Numbered from the stretch's first letter, positions 1-9,036 are shown. The stretch: 51,484 nt of DNA from Pseudocalidococcus azoricus BACA0444 (GCF_031729055.1 NZ_JAVMIP010000022.1:1-51484); one strand, 5' to 3'. Numbers and translations: made by a program. The notes: generated from the letters alone by a model not told the origin.

Positions 1-2
1 AG

Positions 3-461
3 CAAGCGGTCTTATTTTTTGTCCTCAATCGAGCTTCATTTTCTGGGACAACCCTCAGCGGCGGCTGCTCACAACAATCCGTGACTCAACGTTTTACCCA
101 ATCTTCCATTGAACGGCTGCGAAATTTCCCAGTGAAGACTTGTCGGGATTATTTCAGCGTGGCCTGGGGTGATTATCAAACGGTGCTTGAGGATTATGGG
201 GCTGAATTTATGTATCTTGATCCCCCTTATTTAATTAAATCCACGTTGTACGGTAATCGAGGCAGTACCCATAAAGGATTTGATCATCAAGCCTTGGCCG
301 AAAAACTAAAAACCTGTCAGCGGTGGATATTGTCTTACAACCATTGTCCTGAAATTCTGGAGCTTTATCGGGATTATGAGATTATTTTTCCAGATTGGAA
401 GTATGGCATGAGTCGCAATAAGTCCAGCCAAGAAGTTTTAATATTAAATCTCGATGGTTAA
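3..461 (+). CDS. D12-class DNA adenine methyltransferase (Dam-like), C-terminal part
   Basis: The frame is open from the left window edge, so the true start lies outside. The visible part would be the C-terminal half of an N6-adenine methylase that transfers methyl from S-adenosylmethionine to adenine in DNA. It shows the RxSFSG...GG stretch (residues NRASFSGTTLSGG, near base 30-68) and the catalytic DPPY motif followed by a short loop (near base 218). An internal GTG at 81 could be mistaken for the start, but homology continues upstream of it. The protein ends with a typical short hydrophobic tail (EVLILNL). Whether it is a solitary methylase or part of a restriction-modification pair cannot be seen from here. 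Confidence 0.85.
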   Translation, partial: QAVLFFVLNRASFSGTTLSGGCSQQSVTQRFTQSSIERLRNFPVKTCRDYFSVAWGDYQTVLEDYGAEFMYLDPPYLIKSTLYGNRGSTHKGFDHQALAEKLKTCQRWILSYNHCPEILELYRDYEIIFPDWKYGMSRNKSSQEVLILNLDG

Positions 462-516
462 CTCCGCTACAGAGATAAGCAATAACCCGTCACCAGGCGT
501 ACCATGACTAAGTTCT

Positions 517-1293
517 ATGGATGATTCCCAACCCCTTTTATCCCTCCAGCATCTCAGTCGGACATTTGGGGGCCTGGTGGCCGTGAATGATGTGTCTTGT
601 GAGATTTACAGGGGTGAGATTTTTGGCTTGATTGGCCCCAATGGTGCTGGAAAAACGACTCTGTTTAATATCATGACCGGTTTAATTCCACCGACACAGG
701 GCCAGTTTTTTCTCCAGAATCAATCCCTTGTTGGTTATCAACCCGATCAAATTAGCCAGCGCGGCATTGCCAGAACCTTTCAAAATATTCGTTTATTTCG
801 AGACTTATCGGTGTTAGACAATGTTTTGATCGGTCGCCATATTCATATCCCCGTTAAGCTCTGGCCTGGAATTTTACCTTTACCAAAAATCAATAATTGG
901 GAGCGAGTTGCCCGGACTGAAGCCTTAGACATCTTAAATCTGCTTGGCCTGGGGGCGCGTCAATCGGAAAAAGCCAGTCATTTAGCCTATGGAGAACAAC
1001 GCCGTTTAGAAATTGCCCGCGCCTTAGCGGTTCGCCCGCAAATCCTCTTGTTAGATGAACCCGCGGCGGGAATGAATCCAACTGAAAAACAAGAACTCTG
1101 TGAGTTTATCCGCTATATTCAACAAACATTTCAATTAACGATTGTTTTGATTGAACATCATGTGCCGTTGGTGATGGGTCTATGTGACCGGATTGCAGTT
1201 TTAGATTTTGGTCAGTTAATTGCCCTGGGAAAACCGGAAACAGTGCGTCAAGATGCGGCGGTCATTGCGGCCTATTTGGGAGATCAACCATGA
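517..1293 (+). CDS. livG: Branched-chain/neutral amino-acid ABC transporter ATPase, LivG type
   Basis: This is one of the two ATPases energising a HAAT-family (Liv/Nat) amino-acid importer at the cytoplasmic membrane. Walker A GPNGAGKT lies at residues 40-47, the modified signature region reads [13 protein letters not shown] near 160, and Walker [13 protein letters not shown] near 177. The last of these is typical of LivG rather than LivF. The 258-residue length is normal. Its end overlaps the next ATPase start by ATGA, so the pair is translationally coupled. The permeases and binding protein are not in the window, as often happens for the scattered cyanobacterial Nat systems. The substrate cannot be read from an ATPase alone; NatA is the likely cyanobacterial counterpart. 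Confidence 0.9.
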   Translation: MDDSQPLLSLQHLSRTFGGLVAVNDVSCEIYRGEIFGLIGPNGAGKTTLFNIMTGLIPPTQGQFFLQNQSLVGYQPDQISQRGIARTFQNIRLFRDLSVLDNVLIGRHIHIPVKLWPGILPLPKINNWERVARTEALDILNLLGLGARQSEKASHLAYGEQRRLEIARALAVRPQILLLDEPAAGMNPTEKQELCEFIRYIQQTFQLTIVLIEHHVPLVMGLCDRIAVLDFGQLIALGKPETVRQDAAVIAAYLGDQP

Positions 1294-2009
1294 GCCTTGA
1301 TAGCCAACTCTTGGTCTTGGAAAATGTCTCGGTTCATTATGGCCAAATCCAGGCCCTGCGTCAGTTTAATTTAACGATCCAGGCCGGGGAATGTGTGACG
1401 TTAATTGGGGCCAATGGGGCAGGTAAAAGTACAACGCTCAAAGCCATTTCTCGATTAGTCAATCTCAGTCAAGGGCAAATTCTTTATCAAGGTCGCAATA
1501 TCCAACGCTATCGAGCCGAGTCATTAGTCAGTTTCGGATTGGCCCATGTACCAGAAGGACGGCGAATTTTATCCCGTTTAACGGTCTTAGATAATCTCAA
1601 ACTGGGGGCCTATTGTCGTCAGGATTGGCCGCAAATTAAGGCAGATTTGGCCCAACAATTGCAATTTTTTCCCCGCTTGGCCGAACGTCAACATCAATTA
1701 GCTGGAACCTTAAGCGGGGGAGAACAACAGATGTTAGCCTTAGCCCGAGCGTTGATGAGTCGGCCCAAACTATTGTTACTTGATGAACCTAGCCTTGGCC
1801 TGGCCCCGGTGATTGTTCAAGAAATTTTCAGGATTTTAAGGGAACTCCGGCAACAGGGTATTTCGTTATTGTTAGTGGAACAGAATGCCAATTTAGCCCT
1901 GGCCATTGCGGATCGGGGATATGTGCTGGAATCGGGAGAACTGATTGTATCGGGTAAGGCTCAAGATTTGGCCGAAGATCAGCGGGTAAAACAAGCCTAC
2001 TTAGGTTGA
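1290..2009 (+). CDS. livF: Branched-chain/neutral amino-acid ABC transporter ATPase, LivF type
   Basis: This is the second ATPase of the HAAT importer, 239 residues. It has Walker A GANGAGKS near residue 40, a canonical signature LSGGEQQMLALARAL near 140, Walker B LLLDEPSLGL, and the switch region LLVEQNA. The combination LSGGEQQML...EPSLGLAP is characteristic of LivF/NatE. It overlaps livG by four bases (ATGA), which implies one transcript and an equimolar heterodimer. Only 7 bases separate its stop from the convergent histidine phosphatase, so no room exists for a private terminator between them. Confidence 0.9.
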   Translation: MSLDSQLLVLENVSVHYGQIQALRQFNLTIQAGECVTLIGANGAGKSTTLKAISRLVNLSQGQILYQGRNIQRYRAESLVSFGLAHVPEGRRILSRLTVLDNLKLGAYCRQDWPQIKADLAQQLQFFPRLAERQHQLAGTLSGGEQQMLALARALMSRPKLLLLDEPSLGLAPVIVQEIFRILRELRQQGISLLLVEQNANLALAIADRGYVLESGELIVSGKAQDLAEDQRVKQAYLG

Positions 2010-2016
2010 AAGGTGA

Positions 2017-2655
2017 TTAAGTTCCCGGCAGTTGGCGCAATTCGGGACTTAAATGGGAACGCTCTCCCAAGGCTAACAGTAATGGCCCATGATCTCCATA
2101 TTCCACCACCGACACTGCTGCCACCGGAGCCGCAATCCGATCCCGAAATCGCCCGACATCAATGCCTAGCAGTCCACAAAGCATAATCCGAATCGTGGCT
2201 TTATGGGAAACGATTAAAATGTTGCCGCTCTCGTGGGTTTGTTCAATTTCTGTCAGGACTTGGTTACTGCGATAGGCAATATCAACCCCCCGTTCCCCTT
2301 GGGTCGGTGCGTGCCAGCCGGGATCCGCTAACCAACTGACATAATCATCGTGAAATTTGAGATTGACTTCTTGGGGATTGAGTCCTTCCCATTGGCCATA
2401 GTAAATTTCCTTCAGGCCATCCCGTAATTCCATCTTTAATCCCAAGGCCTGGCATAAGGGGGCGGCGGTGGCCTGGGTACGTTTCATCGGGCTGACATAG
2501 GCGGCAGTCCAGGCCAGGTTTTTATACCCCTCAGCAAAGGCTTGGGCCATGGCGGTTCCCTCTGGGGTTAAATCTGGATCTAAGGCTCCACAAAAGGCAT
2601 TGGCACGACTGTAGGGGGTTTGACCGTGACGGAGAAAATAAAGTTTCAGGGGCAT
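2017..2655 (-). CDS. Histidine phosphatase family protein (phosphoglycerate-mutase-like)
   Basis: This 212-residue protein has the RHG catalytic motif (FLRHGQTPYSRAN; phospho-accepting His10), the second arginine in SPMKRTQAT, the acid in LKEIYYGQWEG and the second histidine in IVSHKATIR. All four pieces of the branch-1 histidine phosphatase active site are therefore present. The family removes phosphate from sugars or small metabolites; the substrate is not predictable from sequence. It follows the small coiled-coil gene by two bases on the same strand, which suggests an operon. Confidence 0.88.
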   Translation of the reverse strand: MPLKLYFLRHGQTPYSRANAFCGALDPDLTPEGTAMAQAFAEGYKNLAWTAAYVSPMKRTQATAAPLCQALGLKMELRDGLKEIYYGQWEGLNPQEVNLKFHDDYVSWLADPGWHAPTQGERGVDIAYRSNQVLTEIEQTHESGNILIVSHKATIRIMLCGLLGIDVGRFRDRIAAPVAAVSVVEYGDHGPLLLALGERSHLSPELRQLPGT

Positions 2656-2657
2656 AA

Positions 2658-3062
2658 TTAGCGTCCGAGGAGATGATCAATCCAGGCCCGGAGCCAAGGT
2701 TCAAAGGGGTGCAAGATGGCATTCCCAATCACAAACGTCCCAATGAAAATCAGGCCATGACTCGTCCAATACCATAGCCTACTCCCCCGATCTAAAAATT
2801 GGCTTAAGGCAGCTTGTTGGGCCTGGTTAAGTTGGGGGTTGTGGCGAGATTGGGGGTGGGTGGGCGGGGCTAAATGGCGAAGTGGGGCCACATGGCTGCG
2901 AATGTTGGCCATTTCTGTCTGAATCTCGGCCTGGAGTTGGCGGACATCGGTTTGAAACTGCTGCGTTCCGCGTTGGAATTGGGCGACGTCTTGTTGAAAT
3001 TGCTGAAGATTGGCTTGGAAGCGGGCGGGGGCAGAGCGATCTAAGGATGGGGAGGTGGGCAT
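2658..3062 (-). CDS. Small coiled-coil membrane protein of unknown function
   Basis: I do not recognise a named family for this 134-residue protein. Residues ~12-60 form a heptad-like, Gln-rich helix (FQANLQQFQQDVAQFQRG and repeats of FQTDV/LQAEI), likely a coiled coil. A Pro/His-rich linker follows, then one hydrophobic segment around residues 97-118 (SHGLIFIGTFVIGNAILH). The short C-terminal tail is amphipathic. Such a layout fits a membrane-anchored scaffold or a subunit that oligomerises in the cytoplasm. The stop is 2 bases before the histidine phosphatase start, so they are probably co-transcribed. Confidence 0.6.
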   Translation of the reverse strand: MPTSPSLDRSAPARFQANLQQFQQDVAQFQRGTQQFQTDVRQLQAEIQTEMANIRSHVAPLRHLAPPTHPQSRHNPQLNQAQQAALSQFLDRGSRLWYWTSHGLIFIGTFVIGNAILHPFEPWLRAWIDHLLGR

Positions 3063-3136
3063 GGGCGGGTCTGGAACTCTGAGTTTAATGTACTGTAGTC
3101 TGCGGGTTGAATTGTAGATCAGGTATCCCCCAGGGC

Positions 3137-5614
3137 TTAAGAATTGCGTAGTAAACTCCAGGCCTGGACTAAGTTTAACTGCATAATCGCGGCGACAATA
3201 TTCAGGGTTTTCAGTTCACTCAGATTTGGATTTAAGCGGGCCACTTGATCGAGAGCCATTTGAGCCTTTCCCCCCTGCCATTGATAGAGATAGATCACGG
3301 CTAAATAGGCCCAGGCATAGGGGTTTTCGGCATCCAGTTCGGTAATTTTTAGGGCGGTGGTTTCGGCTTGCGGGGCCTGGCGTTGGAGGACTTGGGTGAG
3401 GAGGAGGATATAAAGTTGGTCGAGGTTATTGGGTTCGGATTGCAAGCGAAATTGGGCCGCCGCCGCCAGTTGTTGGTAGTAGTCCTGGGTGGGGTCGGCC
3501 TGGTTCATCCGGTTCAAATTGCCAAAAACGGGATCCAGTTGACCTTGGCGGAGAGAGGGGATCAGTTGGCGAAATTGACTGACTAAATCTGGAGTAGGGG
3601 CGGGAATTGGAGCGGTTGTCGGATCAAGGGCTGTGGTTGCAGTTGTGTTTAGTGGGTAATGGGCTTGGGTTTGACGGTTGAGATAGGTGGCGGTGAGGCG
3701 ATAGGGGCCTGGGGTGAGATTTGCGGCGGTGGGCATGACCAGGCGTTCTTGGACACAATAATTGCCTTCTGGTTGTCGCCGACTCGGAAACTGCCCCGCG
3801 TCTAAATTCCCCAGGCCAATGCCATGATCATGCACCCAGGCCAAGTTGGTTTGATTTTGCCAAGTGAGAACTAAAACCCCATTTTTCAGTTGCTCCCACG
3901 GCCCACAGACTTCATAGATCACAGGGATATTTTGCTGAGGGTTGACTTTCTCTGGGACTTGCACCTGTTTCAGGCCCACCTGTAAATCTCGACTATCCTT
4001 CCTTGCGACTGTAATTTGGGGTTGGCGTTGATGATAGAGCTTGAGTTCACTGCCATCGGGTAAATTCCAGGCCTGGGTGATTGCCAACTGGGGACTGTTA
4101 ACAACTAATCTTTCTAGGGTTGCTTTTCCGGGGGCAAAATTATGATCCACACCTTGCTCGCCGGTCTTGACGAGAAACCACTGAAAATCATCGAGGTCTT
4201 TTTCCACGCCCAACTCTTGAAACCCCACTTCTCGGGCAAAGACTTTGAAATTTTCCCGCTGTCCAAAATAGTTGAGATTCATCGGGTTGACTGCGGCGGT
4301 GTTGGGCAGAACGGCTAAATTTCCGCGCAAATAGGGAGTTGAGGAGTTAATGGTTTGAGCGACTTCAGCTAAGGGATACATGGGGCCTGGGTAAGGTAAA
4401 TGCCGACCACCCCCTTGACTCAAAATTGGGATCGGGAACCAATTCACTAAAACCCAATACAAAGTGAGTCCGGCGGCCAGCATGGGTAACAATCCGGCCC
4501 AGGCCCTTGACCAAACCGTAAACCCCCGACTTAAAAGCACCAAAAGGATCGGCACAATCGGGACAATATGGCGGGGATCCTTGTTTTGGGGAATTGAGAA
4601 TAAAACATAGGTTCCCAAAAGAAAAATTAGTAACCAGGCCCCGCTTTGCCACGGTCGAGGATTGATCCGAATATTACCCCGCCAAAGTGTATAACCCAAC
4701 CAGAGTAAAAAACTGCCCAGGGATAACCACAGCACCGGCCCCGTGACCAGATCCGGAAGTTGACGCAGGTAGTAGATCCAGTTTGACCAGACATCCCCCG
4801 GAATCACCCCCTCGGGTTGCCAGTTGCGATTAGAGCGATCCGTAGAGGTGAGAATGGTTAACCAATTGGCCTGGAACCAAAACCCAGCCGTGATCAGTGC
4901 CGCCAAACCCAGAGAGAATAATTGCCCCCAGCGGCCCCAGGATTTGGCTTTAATGACTGCGACTAGCATCCAGGCCAAGGGCACAGCAAAAAATAGGATC
5001 CCAGTCGGTTTAGTCAGAATCGTCAGACCCAGGCCACCACCCGTTAACCCCGCCCAAAGCCAACTCCCACCCGTGATTGTTTGAGACCGCAAAAATGCCC
5101 CCCGCCAGGCCGTCAGTCCCCAAAACGTCACCGTCACCAGTGCTACCAGGCCATAGTCGAGCAAATAATCCAAACGCAACTGGATCAGGAACGGCATCAA
5201 CAGCGCAAAACTAGCCGCCCACAGGCCTGTCAGCCGGTCAAATAACAATCGCCCCAGGCCATAGGTCGCAACTAGTAAAATCCCGGTGAATAATACATTG
5301 ACCGTAATTGCCCCATCCACCCCCGTCCCAAAAATCTGAAGCAAGGGTACAGTGGCCAAATAGACCAGCGGGGCCCGATAGCTTGGGGATAATTGCCACA
5401 GATTAGTCCACCACTGACCCGAAAAAAAATCCGGTTGCCAAAAGGCCCGCCAATAATCCAAGGCCCGACTGAGATGATCCCCCTGATCCCAGGCCGGCAC
5501 CCCCTGATCTAAACTCAACCAGAGGCGATCAAAGACCGTTGCCCCCAGCCAGAGAATGACTAAAATCAGCGGATCACGCCAGCGAGGAATTGCACGAGTT
5601 AGGAGTTTAGACAA
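3137..5614 (-). CDS. Multi-spanning GT39-like glycosyltransferase with C-terminal TPR-like region
   Basis: This 825-residue protein has an N-terminal half of about ten hydrophobic segments (first near residues 15-33). An acidic loop after the first segment (PAWDQGDHLSRALDYW) matches the D-x-D/E-like loop of PMT/ArnT-type enzymes, which move sugars from polyprenyl-phosphate carriers on the periplasmic side. Middle residues (~430-640) look like a soluble beta-rich domain. The last ~130 residues (about 690-825) are helical repeats resembling TPRs (ENPYAWAYLAVIYLYQWQGG). The best start is TTG at 5614, because the next in-frame methionine lies deep inside the membrane domain and no strong Shine-Dalgarno is visible. 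The acceptor is unknown. Confidence 0.7.
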   Translation of the reverse strand: MSKLLTRAIPRWRDPLILVILWLGATVFDRLWLSLDQGVPAWDQGDHLSRALDYWRAFWQPDFFSGQWWTNLWQLSPSYRAPLVYLATVPLLQIFGTGVDGAITVNVLFTGILLVATYGLGRLLFDRLTGLWAASFALLMPFLIQLRLDYLLDYGLVALVTVTFWGLTAWRGAFLRSQTITGGSWLWAGLTGGGLGLTILTKPTGILFFAVPLAWMLVAVIKAKSWGRWGQLFSLGLAALITAGFWFQANWLTILTSTDRSNRNWQPEGVIPGDVWSNWIYYLRQLPDLVTGPVLWLSLGSFLLWLGYTLWRGNIRINPRPWQSGAWLLIFLLGTYVLFSIPQNKDPRHIVPIVPILLVLLSRGFTVWSRAWAGLLPMLAAGLTLYWVLVNWFPIPILSQGGGRHLPYPGPMYPLAEVAQTINSSTPYLRGNLAVLPNTAAVNPMNLNYFGQRENFKVFAREVGFQELGVEKDLDDFQWFLVKTGEQGVDHNFAPGKATLERLVVNSPQLAITQAWNLPDGSELKLYHQRQPQITVARKDSRDLQVGLKQVQVPEKVNPQQNIPVIYEVCGPWEQLKNGVLVLTWQNQTNLAWVHDHGIGLGNLDAGQFPSRRQPEGNYCVQERLVMPTAANLTPGPYRLTATYLNRQTQAHYPLNTTATTALDPTTAPIPAPTPDLVSQFRQLIPSLRQGQLDPVFGNLNRMNQADPTQDYYQQLAAAAQFRLQSEPNNLDQLYILLLTQVLQRQAPQAETTALKITELDAENPYAWAYLAVIYLYQWQGGKAQMALDQVARLNPNLSELKTLNIVAAIMQLNLVQAWSLLRNS

Positions 5615-6187
5615 GGGATACAGGGCCGGGTAACTTGAGGAGGAGATTAACTACTGCTACTGGGTGAAAAGTACTGGTTATGACGTATGACATAGTTACA
5701 TACCTTTGACTTGCCAGATAAGAATACAACATCTGACAATTACATCGATCCGCGAGCAGCGAGTGCTAATTACTCAAGATACAGACTTTGTTGAATCTTT
5801 CCAACTTCAACGTATCCTCTGAAAATTACATTGGTTACTACTGGGGTTACTACTGGAAATATGAAGAACTCCTAACTCGAAAAGATTTTTATTAAAAATT
5901 TATAATTTATGACCTCACTTGTTAGAAACCCACGACCATCTTCATTTCGCTTAGGAATGAAACACAAAGATACTTGAAACCATCACGGGTGGTAGTTTTG
6001 AATGCCTCAGTTTGGGCAGAAATGACTATCTATGGAGATTAGTTACTAAGGAATTATAGTTTATGATTGATGTAATCTATCCCTTTGATGCGACATCGCC
6101 GGGAATGAAATCAAGTAAAAAATTTCTTGGAATATATTTGCAGAAGTCTGCCTACCCCTATCTGAGTAGTTCGGGGAAGTCTGGGGA
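5615..6187. other. Gene-free region with one MITE-like copy and a 12-base tandem repeat
   Basis: No convincing coding frame is present. The stretch holds the upstream region of the GT39-like gene (minus strand), a perfect tandem duplication of GGTTACTACTGG (5833-5844 and 5845-5856), family A repeat copy 1 (5941-6029), and the short 3' flank of the pentapeptide gene. Confidence 0.6.
5941..6029 (+). repeat. MITE-like repeat family A, copy 1
   Basis: This ~89-base element is almost identical (one internal difference, T versus C near 6012) to the inverted copy at 6746-6837. It is clearly related to the copy at 13234-13325. The right end GAAATGACTAT is intact. The left end is altered (TTCATTTC preceded by ATC instead of ATAGTCATTTC), so this copy has a damaged left inverted repeat. 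Confidence 0.85.
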
Positions 6188-6724
6188 TTAACTGCAATGT
6201 TGATGATGGCCATCGGGAAACTTGGTGCGAAAGTCGTAAATGATTCCCTTGCTCTCCAGACCCGTACTTTGAAACAAGTTTGTGCCTTGGAGTTGGGCCT
6301 GATCTAGGACTGCTGCGTCTAAGTTGGCCCGGCTTAAAATGGCATCTCGTAAATCAGCCCCTGCCAAGTTCGCCCCCCGCAGATCGGCTCGCGTTAGATC
6401 GGCCCCCTGTAAATTGGCCCCCTGTAGGTTTGCTGCCCGAAGGTTAGCCCGAGAAAGATTGGCCCCAGCTAGGTTTGCTCCTGTTAAGTTGGCCTGGTAG
6501 AGTTGAGTATCTCCTAGTTCCGCCTCCGTAAAATTGGCTTCAATTAGGATGGCGCGTTGGAGTTGGGCATAAGGGAGGTAGGCCTGGGCAAGATTAGCTG
6601 CAGTTAAATTCACATCCGCCAGCAAAGCCTCAAAATAGTCTAATTTGGGCAGGTTCGCTCCGCAAAAATTACGCTCTCCGGCCAGATAGGCTTGAATGAA
6701 TTCCTCACGATTTAAGCTGGTCAT
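6188..6724 (-). CDS. Pentapeptide-repeat protein
   Basis: This 178-residue protein consists largely of A(N/D)Lxx pentapeptides from about residue 20 to 150 (for example ANLTGANLAGANLSRANLR), which should fold as a right-handed quadrilateral beta-helix. The N-terminus (MTSLNREEFIQAYLAGERNF) resembles the short helical cap common in cyanobacterial members, and the tail is His-rich (PDGHHQH). No signal peptide is seen, so it is probably cytosolic. Function is unknown; members range from DNA mimics to structural adaptors. A family A repeat sits 21 bases upstream of the start codon, where the promoter or 5' leader should be. Another copy in opposite orientation lies downstream. Confidence 0.88.
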   Translation of the reverse strand: MTSLNREEFIQAYLAGERNFCGANLPKLDYFEALLADVNLTAANLAQAYLPYAQLQRAILIEANFTEAELGDTQLYQANLTGANLAGANLSRANLRAANLQGANLQGADLTRADLRGANLAGADLRDAILSRANLDAAVLDQAQLQGTNLFQSTGLESKGIIYDFRTKFPDGHHQHCS

Positions 6725-6745
6725 AGTCTGCTTCTAAGTCAAGCT

Positions 6746-6837
6746 ATAGTCATTTCTGCCCAAGCTGAGGCATTCAAAACTACCACCCGTGATGGTTTCA
6801 AGTATCTTTGTGTTTCATTCCTAAGCGAAATGACTAT
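6746..6837 (-). repeat. MITE-like repeat family A, copy 2 (perfect ends)
   Basis: This 92-base element is bounded by perfect 11-base terminal inverted repeats ATAGTCATTTC / GAAATGACTAT. It is the reverse complement of copy 1 with one internal mismatch, which implies recent spread. It lies between the pentapeptide gene start (6724) and the region upstream of the SagB gene. The flanking TA is compatible with the TA target duplication of IS630/Tc1-type transposases. Confidence 0.9.
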
Positions 6838-7021
6838 CAGGCTGGTCAGAATAAACCCCTCAATAATGGCTAAGTATTTGTGCTTAGTTACGTTCTTTGA
6901 ATGTAAGGGGTCGGCATACAAAACTTAATCTTGCTTAATCTTTTCTTAAGCCCTGCCAAGCTCCAGGCCTGGGTCAAAATCACGGCACAATGAAATCAGT
7001 TTCTCCGTCCCCCCTTGCCCT

Positions 7022-8587
7022 ATGTCTCTGGCCCAGCACTATCACGAGCGCACCAAATACGATCCAGTCACCATTCGGCAACGGGGCAAAGCCTTAGATT
7101 TTAGTCAGCAGCCGATTCCCTATAAGGACTATAAGTTTGGGCATCTGATTAACCTGAAGCAACTACCCGCAGATTTGGATCCCAACCTAGGTGAGCGTTT
7201 ATCCCGCTTTTTCTATCTGAGTTATGGCATTACCGCCGCCGTTGCCACCACTGGAGACCCCTACTATTTACGGGCGGCCCCCTCGGCAGGTGGACTCTAT
7301 CCGGCTGAACTGTATCTGATTGCCCGTCAAGATAGTTGCTTACCCGCTGGACTTTATAACTACCAGGCCCGCCCCCACGGTTTGATTCACTTCTGGGAAA
7401 GTAATGTCTGGTCGGCGTTGCAATCGGCCTGTTTTTGGCATCCGGTTTTAGATCATGTCACCTTGGCGGTAGTGCTGACGGCGGTGTTCTATCGCTCGGC
7501 CTGGCGCTATGAGGATCGGGCTTATCGGCGGATTGGCCTGGATTTGGGTCATTTGCTGGGTAACATTGAACTGGCCGCCAACTTGAATGATTTCCGGGCC
7601 CATTTGCTGGGGGGTTTTGTGGACTCGGCCTTGAATGATTTGCTCTACTTAGATGGCGATCAAGAGGCAGCCTTTGTTGTGATTGGTTTGGCGGATCTCC
7701 TGAAAGTTTCCGAAAATTTGCCCCATTTACCCACAGCCCTTCCCTCCCCCGTCTGTCCCACGATTCCCAAAATTGCTGCTGGGGATTTGCTCCATGAATG
7801 TCACCAAGCCAGTCAAATTACGGCAACCGACTTAACCTATACCCCCAAGCCCCAGGCCGACCCCGATGGTGTGGTTTTAGATTTATGTACGGGTGTAGCC
7901 ATCATGCCACCCCCAGAACCGGAACCTGAGCCAGAGCCGGAACCCACCCCAGATTTATATGATTTTCCGGGCTTAACTCGCGTTCACTTAGGGGTAGAGC
8001 CAATCAACTGGCAACAAAATTGCACTGGCCTGGAAAACACTATGTTACGGCGGCGTTCAACTCGAGTCTATTCGGGTGGCAGTATCACCCAGGCCCAACT
8101 GGCCCAAATTTTGGATTTTGCCTATCACCCCGAACATTATCAACCCCAAGGCCTGGATGAGACCCCGGATTATTTCTGTTTGAACTTGATTAAAACCTTT
8201 GTCGCCGTCTCTGAGGTGAAAGGTCTTGAGGCTGGCTGTTACTATTATGCGCCCCAGGCCAAGGAACTCCGCCAAATCCGGTTTAAGAATTTCCGCACCG
8301 AACTTCATCACCTCAGCTTGGGCCAGGAATTGGGGCGGGATGCGGCGGCGGTGGTCTTTCAAACGGCGAATTTAGAAGCGGCGATTACGGAATTGGGAGA
8401 ACGGGCCTATCGCTACTTGCACATGGATGCCGGACATTTGGGCCAACGCCTCAACTTAGCCGCCATGCAGTTAAATTTGGGTGCCAGTGGCATTGCCGGA
8501 TTTTTTGATGATCAGGTGAATGAAGTGCTGGGGATCCCAGTGGATGATGCTGTCTTGTATTTAACCACTTTGGGAGTACCGGCCTAG
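7022..8587 (+). CDS. SagB/ThcOx-type nitroreductase-fold dehydrogenase, two tandem domains
   Basis: This 521-residue FMN-dependent nitroreductase-fold protein is built from two copies. The N-terminal domain (about 1-235) carries the family's RAAPSAGGLYPAELYL signature. The C-terminal domain (about 320-521) opens with LRRRSTRVYSGGSITQAQL and has the HMDAGHLGQRLNLAA helix. A linker of Glu-Pro repeats (PEPEPEPEPEPTPD, ~300) joins them. The FMN-contacting arginines appear mainly in the C-terminal half. SagB/ThcOx relatives oxidise azolines in peptide natural products, but no YcaO cyclodehydratase or precursor peptide lies nearby, so the substrate here is unknown. An Rrf2 regulator follows after two bases, so the two are likely one operon. 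Confidence 0.85.
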   Translation: MSLAQHYHERTKYDPVTIRQRGKALDFSQQPIPYKDYKFGHLINLKQLPADLDPNLGERLSRFFYLSYGITAAVATTGDPYYLRAAPSAGGLYPAELYLIARQDSCLPAGLYNYQARPHGLIHFWESNVWSALQSACFWHPVLDHVTLAVVLTAVFYRSAWRYEDRAYRRIGLDLGHLLGNIELAANLNDFRAHLLGGFVDSALNDLLYLDGDQEAAFVVIGLADLLKVSENLPHLPTALPSPVCPTIPKIAAGDLLHECHQASQITATDLTYTPKPQADPDGVVLDLCTGVAIMPPPEPEPEPEPEPTPDLYDFPGLTRVHLGVEPINWQQNCTGLENTMLRRRSTRVYSGGSITQAQLAQILDFAYHPEHYQPQGLDETPDYFCLNLIKTFVAVSEVKGLEAGCYYYAPQAKELRQIRFKNFRTELHHLSLGQELGRDAAAVVFQTANLEAAITELGERAYRYLHMDAGHLGQRLNLAAMQLNLGASGIAGFFDDQVNEVLGIPVDDAVLYLTTLGVPA

Positions 8588-8589
8588 CT

Positions 8590-9036
8590 ATGAAGTTAAC
8601 CACCCGCGGCCATTACAGCGTGAAAGCCCTACTGGATCTCAGCTTGCAGCCCAACTACGGCCCCGCTTCAGTCCGTGACATTGCCCAACGCCAGGATTTA
8701 CCGGCCCCCTATTTAGAAAAACTCCTCATCGAACTACGCCGGGCGGGGTTAGTCAATTCTTTACGGGGTTCCCAAGGTGGCTATCAATTGGCTCAAGTTC
8801 CGGGTAAAATTTCTCTGGGGCAAATCCTCCAGGCCGTGGGTGAATCGAGCCAGCCCTTATTCTTAGACGATACTCCCCCAGATTTAGCCGCTGCCGATTG
8901 GGTCACAGTTAGCCTTTGGAAACGCCTCGATCAAAAGTTAAGGGATGCTCTGTTTAATATTTCCCTTGAAGATTTATATTACGATGCCCGCAGTTGGCAA
9001 GCGGCCCAAGGAGAAAGTGCCAGTTTTGTGGTTTAA
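8590..9036 (+). CDS. Rrf2-family transcriptional regulator without cysteines
   Basis: This 148-residue winged-helix regulator has the typical opening MKLTTRGHYSVKALLDLS, the recognition helix region LPAPYLEKLLIELRRAGL, and the wing SLRGSQGGYQLA. IscR, NsrR and RirA bind an Fe-S cluster through three cysteines in the region after residue 90. This protein contains no cysteine at all, so it cannot hold a cluster that way and must sense something else or act constitutively. It starts 3 bases after the SagB-like gene, which is the most likely autoregulated partner. Confidence 0.88.
   Translation: MKLTTRGHYSVKALLDLSLQPNYGPASVRDIAQRQDLPAPYLEKLLIELRRAGLVNSLRGSQGGYQLAQVPGKISLGQILQAVGESSQPLFLDDTPPDLAAADWVTVSLWKRLDQKLRDALFNISLEDLYYDARSWQAAQGESASFVV

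Noticed and set aside
6739..6921. 60-codon minus-strand frame before the pentapeptide gene
   Set aside because: Most of it is the family A repeat read through; no motif of its own.
7022..9036. Azoline-peptide (RiPP) biosynthesis cluster around the SagB-like gene
   Set aside because: No YcaO, precursor peptide or transporter gene is adjacent.
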